Part shown: in pieces, positions 48,175 through 56,754 of the stretch
Numbering within the stretch: the stretch's first letter is position 1
Layout of the letters: each line of letters opens with the position of its first letter
DNA from: Spirosoma telluris
GTDB lineage: Bacteria; Bacteroidota; Bacteroidia; Cytophagales; Spirosomataceae
NCBI GenBank assembly: GCA_003259005.1
Contig: QLII01000001.1
Location: forward strand, 4,480,501-4,544,500
Length of the DNA stretch: 64,000 nucleotides
Direction: 5' to 3'
The notes under the pieces: model-generated
Told to the model about the DNA's origin: nothing
The model's database searches: none
The model's input: only the letters and a program-made list of their open reading frames with translations
Translations under genes and position numbers: made by a program

Positions 48175-49842
48175 CTACTTCTTTTGGATTAAATCCAGGC
48201 AGTATTGTAATTGAACATCCCGCTTCCTAAGCAAGTCATCGACTGTTGGAATAATCTCATAATCAGGTATTGTACCACGATCTGGATAGATAGCCGGTTT
48301 GACGGCATTCACATAGTTGAAGCGGGGAATCAGCACATTTAGCTTACTATGGGGCAATTCTATTTTTAGCAGTTGGCCCGACGAATTTCCGTAGTAGCCT
48401 CCCCCGGTTTCTTCGCCAACAAACTGGGCTCTTCCGTTACTTTTAGTAATCGCACAGAAATCCGCCGTCGTTGAAAACGACAACCCATTAATCAGGATGT
48501 AAACTTTTCCTTTGAAGGATAGCTCCTGGGCTAACTGACGGTTCAACAAGTGATTTTCTGCCACCGTCGATTTTTTATGGGTGGATTCAACAGTGGTAAA
48601 GTAGTTGAATGGGCCTTTGGCTAAATACGAAAAAAGTAAAGCGCCATATTCATCTAATCCACCCGCATTGTTGCGTAGATCCAGGATTAAAGTAGCTGGT
48701 TTTGTTCTGTTAATTTCAGCAAAAGAGCCTTGTAGAAACGCCCTAAAATCAAGCTTTGCATTGCTGAGTCTACTTTCATCAAAAGTGGTTATCGTCATCA
48801 GGGCCACATTCGGTTGTGGGAAGCTTAAGTCCACCAGTTTACCCGTCGATGCCCGTCTATCGAACGTACAGGTAAAATTTTTAACCAACTCAGCTCCAAT
48901 CGTTGCTGATCTTACGTGCTTATCCCTTGGTTTATAGTCGATCGTCAGTGAATCACCGTGGCCAATAATCCATTTATACAGAAAAGGGAAAGCGCCGTTG
49001 TTTACCGTGTGGATTTTCTTGGTCTGAATGCTGCCATCCGAAGGCAAATACGAAAACAAGTCTTGTCTGATCGCAGTAATTGATCGGTTATTAATCGAGA
49101 GCAGTTCACTACCTACCTCAATTTGACCGGAGTTACTACAGACGATAAACGCTTTATCGCCAGCAAAGTAAAGATCGATAGGAAAGAGTTTGGTTGAATC
49201 CTGATACCGTCTCACTAAAGCCCCCGTAAAGGTAGTCCCAGTATGTGCATCTTGAATATGACTAATGCTGAACAGGATTTTTTTAGCAAACTCACTGCTT
49301 GCCAGGGGACGATCAATGGAAAGCAGGCAGCTGTCCAGTAGCTTATCTATTTTTTCTTTTGCCCGGTAGCGGTACAAACCAGGATGTTCGTGTTTCAGGT
49401 AGTCCCGAAAAACCACAAAATCCATAGCTAGTTGTTCCGTGTTCAAGGGCAACTCGGATTGGCCACTCGTAGCCAAGCCGTTAGGGACATTCCCAACGAC
49501 GATTTGAGTAAGGCACGTATCTTTTCCCTGGAGTAAAATGTTAAATGCATACCGATGACCCGGTTTGACCGAGAAAGCAATCGAGTCAACATCGGTGTAA
49601 AAAGTAATCGTTTTATTGGTAAAGGGCTCTAAGGCCGTGTACGTATCAGGCTTTAGTTGGGGCGACACTGTCCATATACCCTCTCGAACAACATACCCAT
49701 CTTTGATCCGTACCTGAGTGGAGTTCGCCTTGATTAACGGTAAGGCGGGTTGAGCCAGTAAGGGAGCAATCGGTAGCATAACCGGCAAAAGTAGGGCAAT
49801 AGATACCCTTACCCAAAAGGGGTGATCAATTCGTAATTTCAT
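48175..49842 (-). CDS. S41-family peptidase (C-terminal-processing-protease-like), exported
   Basis: 555 residues with a signal peptide ending LLAQP. The S41 core shows TLILDLRNNAGG and the nucleophile region INGLSFSTTADF (Ser near residue 455), followed by FVGEETGGGYYGN and the C-terminal IPRFNYVNAVKPAIYPDRG. The middle domain (SISHIQDAHTGTTF) is the usual S41 tricorn-like helper. It starts 12 bases after the small membrane protein gene and both lie downstream of an ECF promoter motif, so it is likely an ECF-controlled stress or envelope gene. Confidence 0.85.
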   Translation of the reverse strand: MKLRIDHPFWVRVSIALLLPVMLPIAPLLAQPALPLIKANSTQVRIKDGYVVREGIWTVSPQLKPDTYTALEPFTNKTITFYTDVDSIAFSVKPGHRYAFNILLQGKDTCLTQIVVGNVPNGLATSGQSELPLNTEQLAMDFVVFRDYLKHEHPGLYRYRAKEKIDKLLDSCLLSIDRPLASSEFAKKILFSISHIQDAHTGTTFTGALVRRYQDSTKLFPIDLYFAGDKAFIVCSNSGQIEVGSELLSINNRSITAIRQDLFSYLPSDGSIQTKKIHTVNNGAFPFLYKWIIGHGDSLTIDYKPRDKHVRSATIGAELVKNFTCTFDRRASTGKLVDLSFPQPNVALMTITTFDESRLSNAKLDFRAFLQGSFAEINRTKPATLILDLRNNAGGLDEYGALLFSYLAKGPFNYFTTVESTHKKSTVAENHLLNRQLAQELSFKGKVYILINGLSFSTTADFCAITKSNGRAQFVGEETGGGYYGNSSGQLLKIELPHSKLNVLIPRFNYVNAVKPAIYPDRGTIPDYEIIPTVDDLLRKRDVQLQYCLDLIQKK

Positions 49843-49854
49843 GATTCGACGCGT

Positions 49855-50267
49855 TTATTTTTTAGAAGAAGACTGTTTCAGGAAAAAAAAATAGCCAAGG
49901 AAGCTGGCCGCCAGGCAGAAAGCCAGGATTGCCAGGGAATGGATACCCAGGGGCAGAGTAAAATGAATCAGGGTAAAGCCTAGACCGAGCCCCAACCAGA
50001 TAGAAAACCACTTGATGCTGGTAAGGGCTTCGTCTGTTTCTCTGGCAGGTATTTCGGACACGCCCAATTCCAAAGCTCTTCGTTTTAGTTGATAGTCAAA
50101 CAGGCGTTTAATCACTTCGAGCAGGACCAACAAACCAACTCCCCCGCTAGAATGGCCACCCCAAGTGCTACCAAATCCCGATCAATATAGGGCGTAGCGG
50201 TTTGTGCCTGAACCATGCCAGGGGCCATCACCGCTATCAGTGCTGGAATCTTTTTTAGGATACTCAT
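49855..50267 (-). CDS. Small DUF6249-like membrane protein, split by one apparent indel
   Basis: About 137 residues when joined. Start MSILKKIPALIAVMAPGMVQAQ (signal peptide, ATG 50267), helix DLVALGVAILAGGVGLLVLLEVIKRL, a soluble link, then two membrane helices (WLGLGLGFTLIHFTL; AILAFCLAASFLGYFFF). One more C in the C5 at 50141-50145 joins LAGG to VGLLVL. The layout (exported/membrane protein beside a sigma factor) resembles DUF6249 proteins; the assignment is tentative. The second ECF promoter motif lies 20 bases upstream. Confidence 0.68.
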
Positions 50268-50286
50268 TTTTCGATTTGTAGTTCTA

Positions 50287-50321
50287 CTGGATTAGACCGA
50301 ACCTCCACTCATTTGTTGCAA
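50287..50321 (-). promoter_or_regulatory. ECF-type promoter motif P2 (DUF6249-like/S41 unit)
   Basis: On the minus strand TTGCAACA, 11 variable bases, then GTTCGGTCTAATCCAG; this gives a -35-like GCAAC and a -10-like GTCTA with 17-base spacing. The same two blocks at the same spacing precede the sigma gene (51363-51397). It starts right after the anti-sigma stop codon and ends 19 bases before the next ATG. Confidence 0.7.
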
Positions 50322-50322
50322 T

Positions 50323-50772
50323 TCAGCTAAGAGTAAGCCGCTTCATTTTGTCCAGAAATTCCTGATACAGGCTTATAACCAGGAAAATCAGTAAGCTGCT
50401 ACTGGTTAACAGGATCAGGTAAGTGGCCATTGACGAAAGCCGCGTAAATAGACTGGCCAATTCGTGGCTAGTCCAGTAAACAATGCTTCCTAGCCAGCTC
50501 ACCAAGACCAACACGATAAATCCTACAAGGGTACGACTAAAATCAATGCTTGGCTTAATTGGCTCTAGCTGAGAAATCACCTGACTCGCTAGATCAATGT
50601 TGAAAACTGGTTTTTCCAGGTTAGCCACCTCTTCCAGTACTGATCGGTAAAGAGTAGCCTTTAGCTGACACTCTTTACAGGTAGCCATGTGCGTAGCCCA
50701 CGGCTCAAATTCATTACCCTGCTGGAAGACAAACAGTTGTATTTGCTGATCCGTGAGATGGGAGGTATTCAT
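50323..50772 (-). CDS. Anti-sigma factor, zinc-finger type, membrane-bound
   Basis: 149 residues. N-terminal ZAS-like motif HMATCKECQ (His-x3-Cys-x2-Cys, about 28-36), then two membrane helices (TLVGFIVLVLVSWLGSIVYW; MATYLILLTSSSLLIFLVISLY). It is expected to bind and inhibit the ECF sigma factor encoded just upstream, the sigma stop overlapping its start by four bases. Envelope stress would release the sigma factor. Confidence 0.78.
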   Translation of the reverse strand: MNTSHLTDQQIQLFVFQQGNEFEPWATHMATCKECQLKATLYRSVLEEVANLEKPVFNIDLASQVISQLEPIKPSIDFSRTLVGFIVLVLVSWLGSIVYWTSHELASLFTRLSSMATYLILLTSSSLLIFLVISLYQEFLDKMKRLTLS

Positions 50773-51359
50773 CCGATATTGGTGTTATAAATCCGTAAAA
50801 CATGTGCTTTCAGGGCTTTCCGGGCTCGGAATAAATAGCTTTTAACCGTCCCCTCGGGTAGTTGGACGATCTGTCCAATTTCCGAATAGCTTAATTCTTC
50901 CTGGTGATAGAGAGTAATCAAGGTCCTATAGATGGGATTTAGTTGGTCCATGGCACTAGCCACCAGTTGAGAAAGTTCTTCCCGCATCAGCTGGCCTTCA
51001 ATTTCATTCTCAAAAGGTGTGGAAAATCCTGGGGAGGGTTCTCTGTCAGAGTCCCCAATCGGTACTAGTGCTATTTTTTTTCGTTCCAGGTGGTGCAGAC
51101 ACGTATGGTAAGCAATTTGTCCAATCCAGGTGGAGAGCTTTGCCTGGAATCGAAACCGATCTAACTGCTGATAAACCTTCAGATAAACATCCTGAGCGAG
51201 GTCTTTGCGGTCATCGGAATTGGCAATCATTTTGAAGATGATTTGAGCCACTAAGCCCTCGGTCTCTTTGATGATCTGGCTAAAAGCCCGCTGATCACCA
51301 GTTAAGACTTTACGGACCAAAATTCGGTCATTGGATAGTTGATTCGGTAGGCTCTCCAC
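50769..51359 (-). CDS. ECF-type RNA polymerase sigma factor
   Basis: 196 residues from GTG 51359. Region 2 (GDQRAFSQIIKETEGLVAQ ... DRKDLAQDVYLKVYQQLDRFR) and region 4 (LYHQEELSYSEIGQIVQLPEGTVKSYLFRARKALK) are both clear. The usual role is envelope-stress gene activation under anti-sigma control. A promoter motif 3-38 bases upstream of the start is repeated before the DUF6249-like gene, suggesting autoregulation; that distance leaves almost no leader, so the mRNA may be nearly leaderless. Confidence 0.9.
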   Translation of the reverse strand: MESLPNQLSNDRILVRKVLTGDQRAFSQIIKETEGLVAQIIFKMIANSDDRKDLAQDVYLKVYQQLDRFRFQAKLSTWIGQIAYHTCLHHLERKKIALVPIGDSDREPSPGFSTPFENEIEGQLMREELSQLVASAMDQLNPIYRTLITLYHQEELSYSEIGQIVQLPEGTVKSYLFRARKALKAHVLRIYNTNIG

Positions 51360-51362
51360 TAC

Positions 51363-51397
51363 CTGGATTAGACCGAACTTGACGAGAAATGTTGCAA
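51363..51397 (-). promoter_or_regulatory. ECF-type promoter motif P1 (sigma gene)
   Basis: Minus strand: TTGCAACA-N11-GTTCGGTCTAATCCAG. The two blocks are identical to P2 while the 11-base gap differs, which is what a bipartite promoter recognised by one sigma factor should look like. Confidence 0.68.
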
Positions 51398-51476
51398 CGT
51401 GTGGGTGGTGATTTTATGAATCTTGGCCTACTGTGTGACTTGTCCTGAAAAAAGTTGACCACAAACTGGTTAACTT

Positions 51477-51896
51477 ATGGATCAACTCAATCTATCACCC
51501 ATGCAACAGCATGAACTCACCATGCGCCAAATGGTGGAACAAATTCACTTGGGCAAACTCAACATGGACCAAGCCGCTGTCCAGTTCAACGTCAACCGAA
51601 AGACGGTACGGCATTGGGTGGATAAGGTAGAGAAAGAGGCTCAAACAAACCAAGAAATAGTCTCTGAGCTACCCAACCTACCTCCCCTTCAAAAGAAAGC
51701 GGTAACCCCTCGTTCCCCATTACAGAGTGAGGATCAACATGAATTGCGAGCCAAGGTGCATGCACTCGAACAAGAACTGGAAGTGGCTAAATTCAAAGCC
51801 TTGTATTATTCGACCATCGTTAAAGTTGCCGAACAGGAGCTAGGCGTTGATATCGAAAAAAAGTCCGCTACCAAGCCATCCGATTCATGCTCATGA
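51477..51896 (+). CDS. IS3-family orfA (HTH protein)
   Basis: 139 residues. Helix-turn-helix MEQIHLGKLNMDQAAVQFNVNRKTVRHWVDK near the start and a leucine-zipper-like C-terminal helix (ELRAKVHALEQELEVAKFKALYY). It ends in a run A7G at 51858-51865 consistent with -1 programmed frameshifting into orfB, as in other IS3 elements. It binds the IS ends as part of the transposase. Confidence 0.82.
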   Translation: MDQLNLSPMQQHELTMRQMVEQIHLGKLNMDQAAVQFNVNRKTVRHWVDKVEKEAQTNQEIVSELPNLPPLQKKAVTPRSPLQSEDQHELRAKVHALEQELEVAKFKALYYSTIVKVAEQELGVDIEKKSATKPSDSCS

Positions 51897-52790
51897 ATTA
51901 CCCTAATCTGCACATTCGGCAGTTAGAAGGATGGCTTGGGTTTAGCCGACAAGCCTACTATCAATATTGGCAGCGGCAAGCTGGCCAGAACAATAGCGAG
52001 TCCGACGTAATTAAGTTGGTCAAAAAACTGCGTGATGATCACCCAAAAATGGGTGGACGAAAGGTACATGATCTGCTCAAAGCGGAGATGGCTAAAAAAG
52101 GCATCAAGATGGGACGTGATGCGCTTTTTGAGTTATTGGCAGCTAACGGCCTATTAATCAGGAGAAGGCGACGGCGGGTTAACACTACTTTCTCTAGACA
52201 TCGGTTCAGAAAGTATCCCAATTTGATCAAAAAAATGGTCGTTGAAAGACCCAATCAGTTATGGGTCGCGGATATAACGTATTGGTTCACAAACTGCGGG
52301 TGCCTCTATATTTCCTTTGTGACCGACGCTTATTCGAAACGGATCATGATTTACATGCGGTGCATTCAGTAGCAGCTCTACAGATGGCCCTAGAGCATAT
52401 CAACCCCCAGATTGGCAAAACGTTGATTCATCATTCCGACCGAGGGCTACAATATTGCTGTGCCGACTATATTGCCTTATTAGACTCGTTTGAGGTTCAG
52501 ATCAGTATGACCGAGACTGGTGATCCCTTGGAGAATGCGATTGCTGAACGGGTCAATGGCATCATCAAGAACGAGTATTTAGGACACAAATCGGTTTACT
52601 CGTTGGCCCAAGCCCGATCGGTACTTGAGCAAGCCGTCTTTTTATATAATTATAAACGGCCCCACTTAAGTTGTGACATGTTAGTGCCTGAGCAAGCCCA
52701 CCGAGGGAGGGGAAACTGAAGCGACGATGGAAGAACTACTTTTACAAGAGAGAGCTAGAAAACCTTGTGGTCAATGAAAAACCGGACTAA
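51887..52790 (+). pseudogene. IS3-family orfB (DDE transposase), broken
   Basis: About 300 residues if repaired. HTH_21-like start (RQLEGWLGFSRQAYYQYWQR) then the rve core: WVADITYW (first Asp), HHSDRGLQYC (second Asp) and DPLENAIAERVNGIIKNEY (Glu). Around 52345 the frame is lost in a way that fits a seven-base deletion between two ATG triplets (RIM to DLHAV, with GY missing), and a second break at GGG 52705-52707 hides the last 23 codons (KLKRRWKNYFYKRELENLV). The first is real damage; the second looks like a run error. Confidence 0.78.
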
Positions 52791-53082
52791 CTTAGACTGG
52801 TCAATATAAAAGGGGATTAACAACAAAACGGTCAATGCTTTTCAGGACGGGTCAGCGAGAGTACTATCTCAAAAACCGCCCATTTTAAGTGACTGTTGAC
52901 CATTTTAAGCCAACTGACCCAATCTTACCACTACTCAATCTCAACTTACAATCTCACAAATCAACGTATCATTTCCAGCGATAGGTGTGAGTTTGTAAGA
53001 CAGATTTTACACTAAATGACGAACTATCTCTCTTTCCGCAGAACTACCCATAGTTTTCCATAGTCTCACTCCGCACATTTCG

Positions 53083-53140
53083 TTCATGCAACGGGCCAAC
53101 GTCATTCGGCGGGTGTTGAACGGAATCGAGAAACGGTGAA
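53083..53140 (+). pseudogene. Displaced 3' end of a tyrA gene, second copy
   Basis: Reads MQRANVIRRVLNGIEKR and stop. It matches the last 55 bases of tyrA at 51 positions; three of the four codon changes are A-to-A, L-to-L and D-to-N, so it evolved as coding sequence. There is no upstream tyrA here. It marks the right edge of the accessory block. Confidence 0.85.
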
Positions 53141-53156
53141 AAAGTAAAACTTTTTC
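53138..53156 (+). terminator. Hairpin directly after the displaced tyrA end
   Basis: GAAAAAGT / ACTTTTTC, 8-bp perfect stem with a 3-base loop overlapping the TGA stop. It fits the natural terminator of a tyrA gene. Confidence 0.65.
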
Positions 53157-53246
53157 TGATTGATGACACAAAACGTAGTTCAATTGGTTTATATCTCAGG
53201 GCACCGCTAATGGGTATGTCCTGGAACCTGAATCAATTGAATACCT

Positions 53247-54124
53247 ATGCAAGCAAGTGAACAATCAGCCGGTCTCAAGTGGCCGCTCAGGCTGGTACCA
53301 TTACCATCGGCGGAGATCTAACCGTCAACCGTATGGCTTATGGAGCCATGCGTATCACGGGCAACGGCATTTGGGGGCCGCCCAGCGATCATGACGAAGC
53401 CATTCGCGTACTCAAACGTTGCCTCGATCTGGGCATTAATTTTATCGATACGGCTGATAGCTACGGCCCTTACGTTTCAGAAGAACTCATTGCCGAAGCG
53501 CTTCACCCCTACCCCGATGGTTTAGTCATTGCCACCAAAGGCGGGCTATTACGTACAGGCCCGAATCAATGGCCAGTAGATGGGAGCCGGAAACACCTTC
53601 AGGAAGCCCTGAATGGTAGCCTGAAACGGCTGAAAGTCGAGCAAATCGACCTGTATCAACTACACCGTTTCGATCCCAAAGTACCATCTGACGAATTTCT
53701 GGGCTTTTTACAGGAAGCTCAGCAGCAGGGGAAAATTAAGCATATTGGTTTGTCGGAAGTAAGTATTGAGCAGATTGAGGAGGCAAAAAAATACTTTGAA
53801 GTCGTGTCCGTGCAGAATATGTACAACTTCGGTGAGCAACGATGGAATGACGTCCTGAAATATAGCGAGCAGAATAACATTGCCTTTATTCCCTGGTTTC
53901 CACTCAATGCCGGAAATGTAGCCGCTAACAATGCGATTAAGAAAGTAGCTGCCCGGCACGGCGCCACCGACTATCAGATTGCCCTGGCCTGGTTACTAGC
54001 AGCTTCGCCTGCCATGTTACCCATTGCCGGAACCTCGTCTGTCAACCATTTGGACGAGAATGTACAGGCCGCAGCCATAAAACTTACCGACGAAGATTTG
54101 AAGGATATGCCCCTGCCCAAATGA
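53247..54124 (+). CDS. Aldo/keto reductase, split by one apparent indel
   Basis: About 292 residues from ATG 53247 (MQASEQSAGLKVAAQAG after adding an A at 53277-53278); without it the frame starts at GTG 53279. Conserved motifs: MAYGAMRITG, DLGINFIDTADSYG (catalytic Asp and Tyr), ATKGGLL (catalytic Lys), QLHRFDP (His) and SVQNMYNF. NADPH-dependent reduction of a carbonyl compound; substrate unknown. The first gene to the right of the displaced tyrA end. Confidence 0.86.
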
Positions 54125-54192
54125 GGCCTACCGCAAATCAGTAACCCACTGGTTATGTAGAACAGCTAAATAGAGTAACAAGCAACAAAAAA

Positions 54193-54218
54193 GGGATGAC
54201 CTGAGGTCATCCCTTTTT
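54193..54218. terminator. Bidirectional terminator between AKR and PA2169-like genes
   Basis: GGGATGACC / GGTCATCCC, 9-bp perfect stem with a 3-base loop, flanked by A- and T-runs between convergent genes. Confidence 0.8.
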
Positions 54219-54233
54219 GTTGGAGATCAGGCC

Positions 54234-54689
54234 CTAGGAAGCCTTTTCCAGCGAGGTGATTTTGTCGTGAGCGACCTGGAGCTCACTGAGTTGTTTTACC
54301 AGATCTTCTTTGATATACGCTGGAATATGATCCTTGTCAATGGCGTCCTGATAGGCTTCAATCGCAGCGTTTTCGCCAAACTCAACCGAGCTCAGAACCG
54401 CATCACGATCTTTACCTGTCAACGCTGATTTAATGTCGATCCAGGCACGGTGAATCTTACTGGTCACATCGGTTGAGGTAGCATCCGAAACACCTGTGCC
54501 GTCAATCCGTACAATATGATCAGCCAGTTGGCTGCGGAAGTTCTGGCTCTGGATTACATAGTGCCTGAATAGGTCGTCCAATTGGGCATCTTCGTTGTCT
54601 TCAATCGCTTTTTCATAGCCCTGAATGCGATCGTTGTTGATTTTAACCAGTTCGTTGAGATCGTCAACAATTTCTTTATTCGTGATCAT
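54234..54689 (-). CDS. PA2169/DUF2383-family four-helix protein
   Basis: 151 residues, four long helices. NKEIVDDLNELVKINNDRIQGYEKAIED at the start and HRAWIDIKSALTGKDRDAVLSSVEFGENAAIEAYQDAID are recognisable as the ferritin-like PA2169 family (the last block carries the family EFGE motif). These proteins occur in stress settings; no activity is established. Confidence 0.83.
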   Translation of the reverse strand: MITNKEIVDDLNELVKINNDRIQGYEKAIEDNEDAQLDDLFRHYVIQSQNFRSQLADHIVRIDGTGVSDATSTDVTSKIHRAWIDIKSALTGKDRDAVLSSVEFGENAAIEAYQDAIDKDHIPAYIKEDLVKQLSELQVAHDKITSLEKAS

Positions 54690-54760
54690 AACAGTTGCTT
54701 TCTATGAGTTATTAACTGAAATTACAACCAAGTGTGCGCCTGATTGTTCACATATAACCC

Positions 54761-54814
54761 AAAAAAGAGAGGCTCATTGACGTAGATTATCCAGTCAGTG
54801 AGCCCCTCTTTTTT
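54761..54814. terminator. Strong hairpin terminator
   Basis: AAAAAAGAG-A-GGCTCA ... TGAGCC-C-CTCTTTTTT, a long stem with two bulges. It serves the lipoprotein gene at 54964 read leftward. Confidence 0.75.
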
Positions 54815-54822
54815 CCTAAATT

Positions 54823-54960
54823 ACTAGTACTTTTCGAATTTAGATTCTATAGTTGCTTGGGATTCTATCGATTCTGATAATCAGGTATCTAGTATCAAAA
54901 GGATCTATCGCTCCGGCGACCCGGTAGAATCGATAGAATCTATTTTGGAAGAGCACTAGT
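54823..54960. repeat. MITE-like imperfect palindrome, copy 2
   Basis: Outer arms ACTAGTACTTTTCGAATT and (reverse strand) ACTAGTGCTCTTCCAAAA, each followed by TAGATTCTAT, plus a perfect 15-bp inner pair (54861-54875 with 54926-54940). Its arms match those of copy 1 at 25538. It fills the gap between terminator and lipoprotein stop. Confidence 0.72.
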
Positions 54961-54963
54961 AGC

Positions 54964-56392
54964 TTACTTGGTCGAGGTGACACTGCGTAACCGTAAAATC
55001 GATCCTTTCTCGAAAGAATTCTGGCTTTCGATGTTGGTTAGCGAAATTTGGGTAATAACACCATCCCATCCGGGCAACTGGCTGGTGTTAATTTCATAGG
55101 TGCGAAACTGCCCATCGCCGACAATTGGAAAATCGACATATCGACCTGGCATCTCCATAAAATCAACCTCATCGGATTTCCGCCAGGCAAAACGGGCCAT
55201 CGTTCCTTTTGTACGAAAAGCAGCATCTATATAAATTTTAGGCACATTGGCTGCATACCAGAATGACATTGGGCTCATCACCCGAAACGTTCTTATGGTT
55301 GAATCATCCCGCATCCACAGCACATTCAACTCATTCTGAATCGGCCAGCCCTTGTCGCGCGTGTGATGGAAATACCACCCCTGTCGATCATTGACAAATT
55401 TATAGGTAGGCCCCGTGGGAGGGCGGGGCTGAGCATAGGCAAATTGCCGGATCTCAGGCAATGAACCAACGATTAATGTGTATTCAAACTCATACTGTCC
55501 GTTATGATCAATTAATAAATGAGGCTGGCTGGTTATATAACCCGCAGGTTCATCAAACTCCCCCCCACTCGGCTAACCCCAAAACCAGCCGACCCAAATC
55601 GTACTTCATTCGGCTTATAGAGACCAACCCCCGGCCTTCCGCATTCAACAGGGCAATCCAGTTTTCACTACCATATCGGTTCGTCACCTCCTGATTTGTA
55701 TATTCCGAGACAGCGTCATTGGTAAACGGTTTAAGGCCCGTATAGGTAATCATCCGATAGTAAGGGCCATTCAGGTATACACACGGAACCTCCTGGGTCC
55801 GGGATTCATACTGAGTCGTGTCGGCCCGATTAACAACAATCTTGCAGCGTACATGAATTGTATTGTCCTTCAGTTCAATCCAGTGCTCGAATGTACAATC
55901 GGCAGGTTCATTAAATAGGGGCCAGATCAGCGGAATTGTCTTGACATATAAGGTATTCTGCCCTTGCTGATAACTAACGACCTGAGCAGGATGGTTATAA
56001 TAATCACCCGTCTGAACAGGATTCCATCCCAGATACCGCCATTGGTACACGGGGTCTTTGCCATTTACACTGTATGGATAAGGGCCTGCATAAATCGAGG
56101 TCTGTATTTGTCGCCCCAGATCACGACTGTTGACCATATTGACACTACTACCTGCTTCGGTTAAATAGGTGATTGCTCCGCCTGCGTTGAGATCAATTCC
56201 CATGCGGATCTTGTCGTTTTCCAGATAGAGCCGCTTTTGAGCAGAAGTCTGTGTCTGCCCAGGCAAGCCCCCTGATGGTGGGTTCGGAACAACGGGGGCT
56301 TTGTAGGGGTCTGTCGATGGGTAGTCGCGCACACAGGTGACAGCCAGACAACTAACCAGAACACATATAACTAGTAGAAAAGGGCGGATCAT
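54964..56392 (-). CDS. Large lipoprotein of unknown function, split by one apparent indel
   Basis: About 475 residues when joined. Lipoprotein signal (LAVTCVRDYPS, Cys at about 20). Then a long beta-rich globular part: RLYLENDKIRMGIDLNAGG, LGWNPVQTGDYYNHPAQV, TFEHWIELKDNTIHVRCK, VPCVYLNGPYYRMITYTG, and, past the break at the C7 run 55560-55566, FDEPAGYI, DHNGQYEFEYTLIVG and a C-terminal jelly-roll-like part (MARFAWRKSDEVDFMEMPGR). Here the run needs one base removed or two added, unlike the one-missing-base pattern elsewhere. Possibly a carbohydrate-binding or -degrading surface protein, but I do not name a family. Confidence 0.65.
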
Positions 56393-56643
56393 AAACGTGG
56401 TATCAATGAATCTAACTAGTCAAAAATAGACATATACAGGGCACTTTCCAATAAATTTCGGTTATGTTACTGACTGGCTCTGTTCGGCAATATCTATAAA
56501 AAATGCCGCTAACCGACCTGTCATCCCTACCTTCAGAACCCTTTTTAGTTAATACGGCATAAAAAAAACAGCCTGTCGAGCTTAGAATCGACACTATCGC
56601 ATTATATTCTACAATTGTCCTTTTCCATTCCCCGCTAAACCCC

Positions 56644-56651
56644 TAATTTTG
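56644..56651 (+). promoter_or_regulatory. TAnnTTTG box upstream of carB
   Basis: TAATTTTG matches the Bacteroidota -7 element, 104 bases before the carB start. A TTG lies upstream but at the wrong spacing, so support is limited. The rest of 56393-56754 shows no gene. Confidence 0.45.
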
Positions 56652-56754
56652 CAGGATTTTTGACCAGACCCTGAATCGGCTGGTAATCGTCAGGCATATC
56701 GCTCAACTTACTATCATTCAGGGCCGCCCATGCGGTTCATTGTCCTGCTGAAAA

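Larger units (their letters stand above)
51436..52854 (+). mobile_element. IS3-family insertion sequence, about 1.42 kb
   Basis: Terminal inverted repeats 51436-51460 and 52830-52854 match at 20 of 25 positions (left TGACTTGTCCTGAAAA, right TGACCCGTCCTGAAAA). Inside are orfA and orfB in the -1 arrangement of IS3 elements. No clear target duplication is seen (flanks GTG and GCG), so rearrangement of flanks is possible. It sits 39 bases upstream of the P1 sigma promoter. Confidence 0.85.

Noticed and set aside
51431..52860. Target-site duplication of the IS3 element
   Set aside because: The bases outside the two terminal repeats (GTG and GCG) do not match; no duplication can be claimed.
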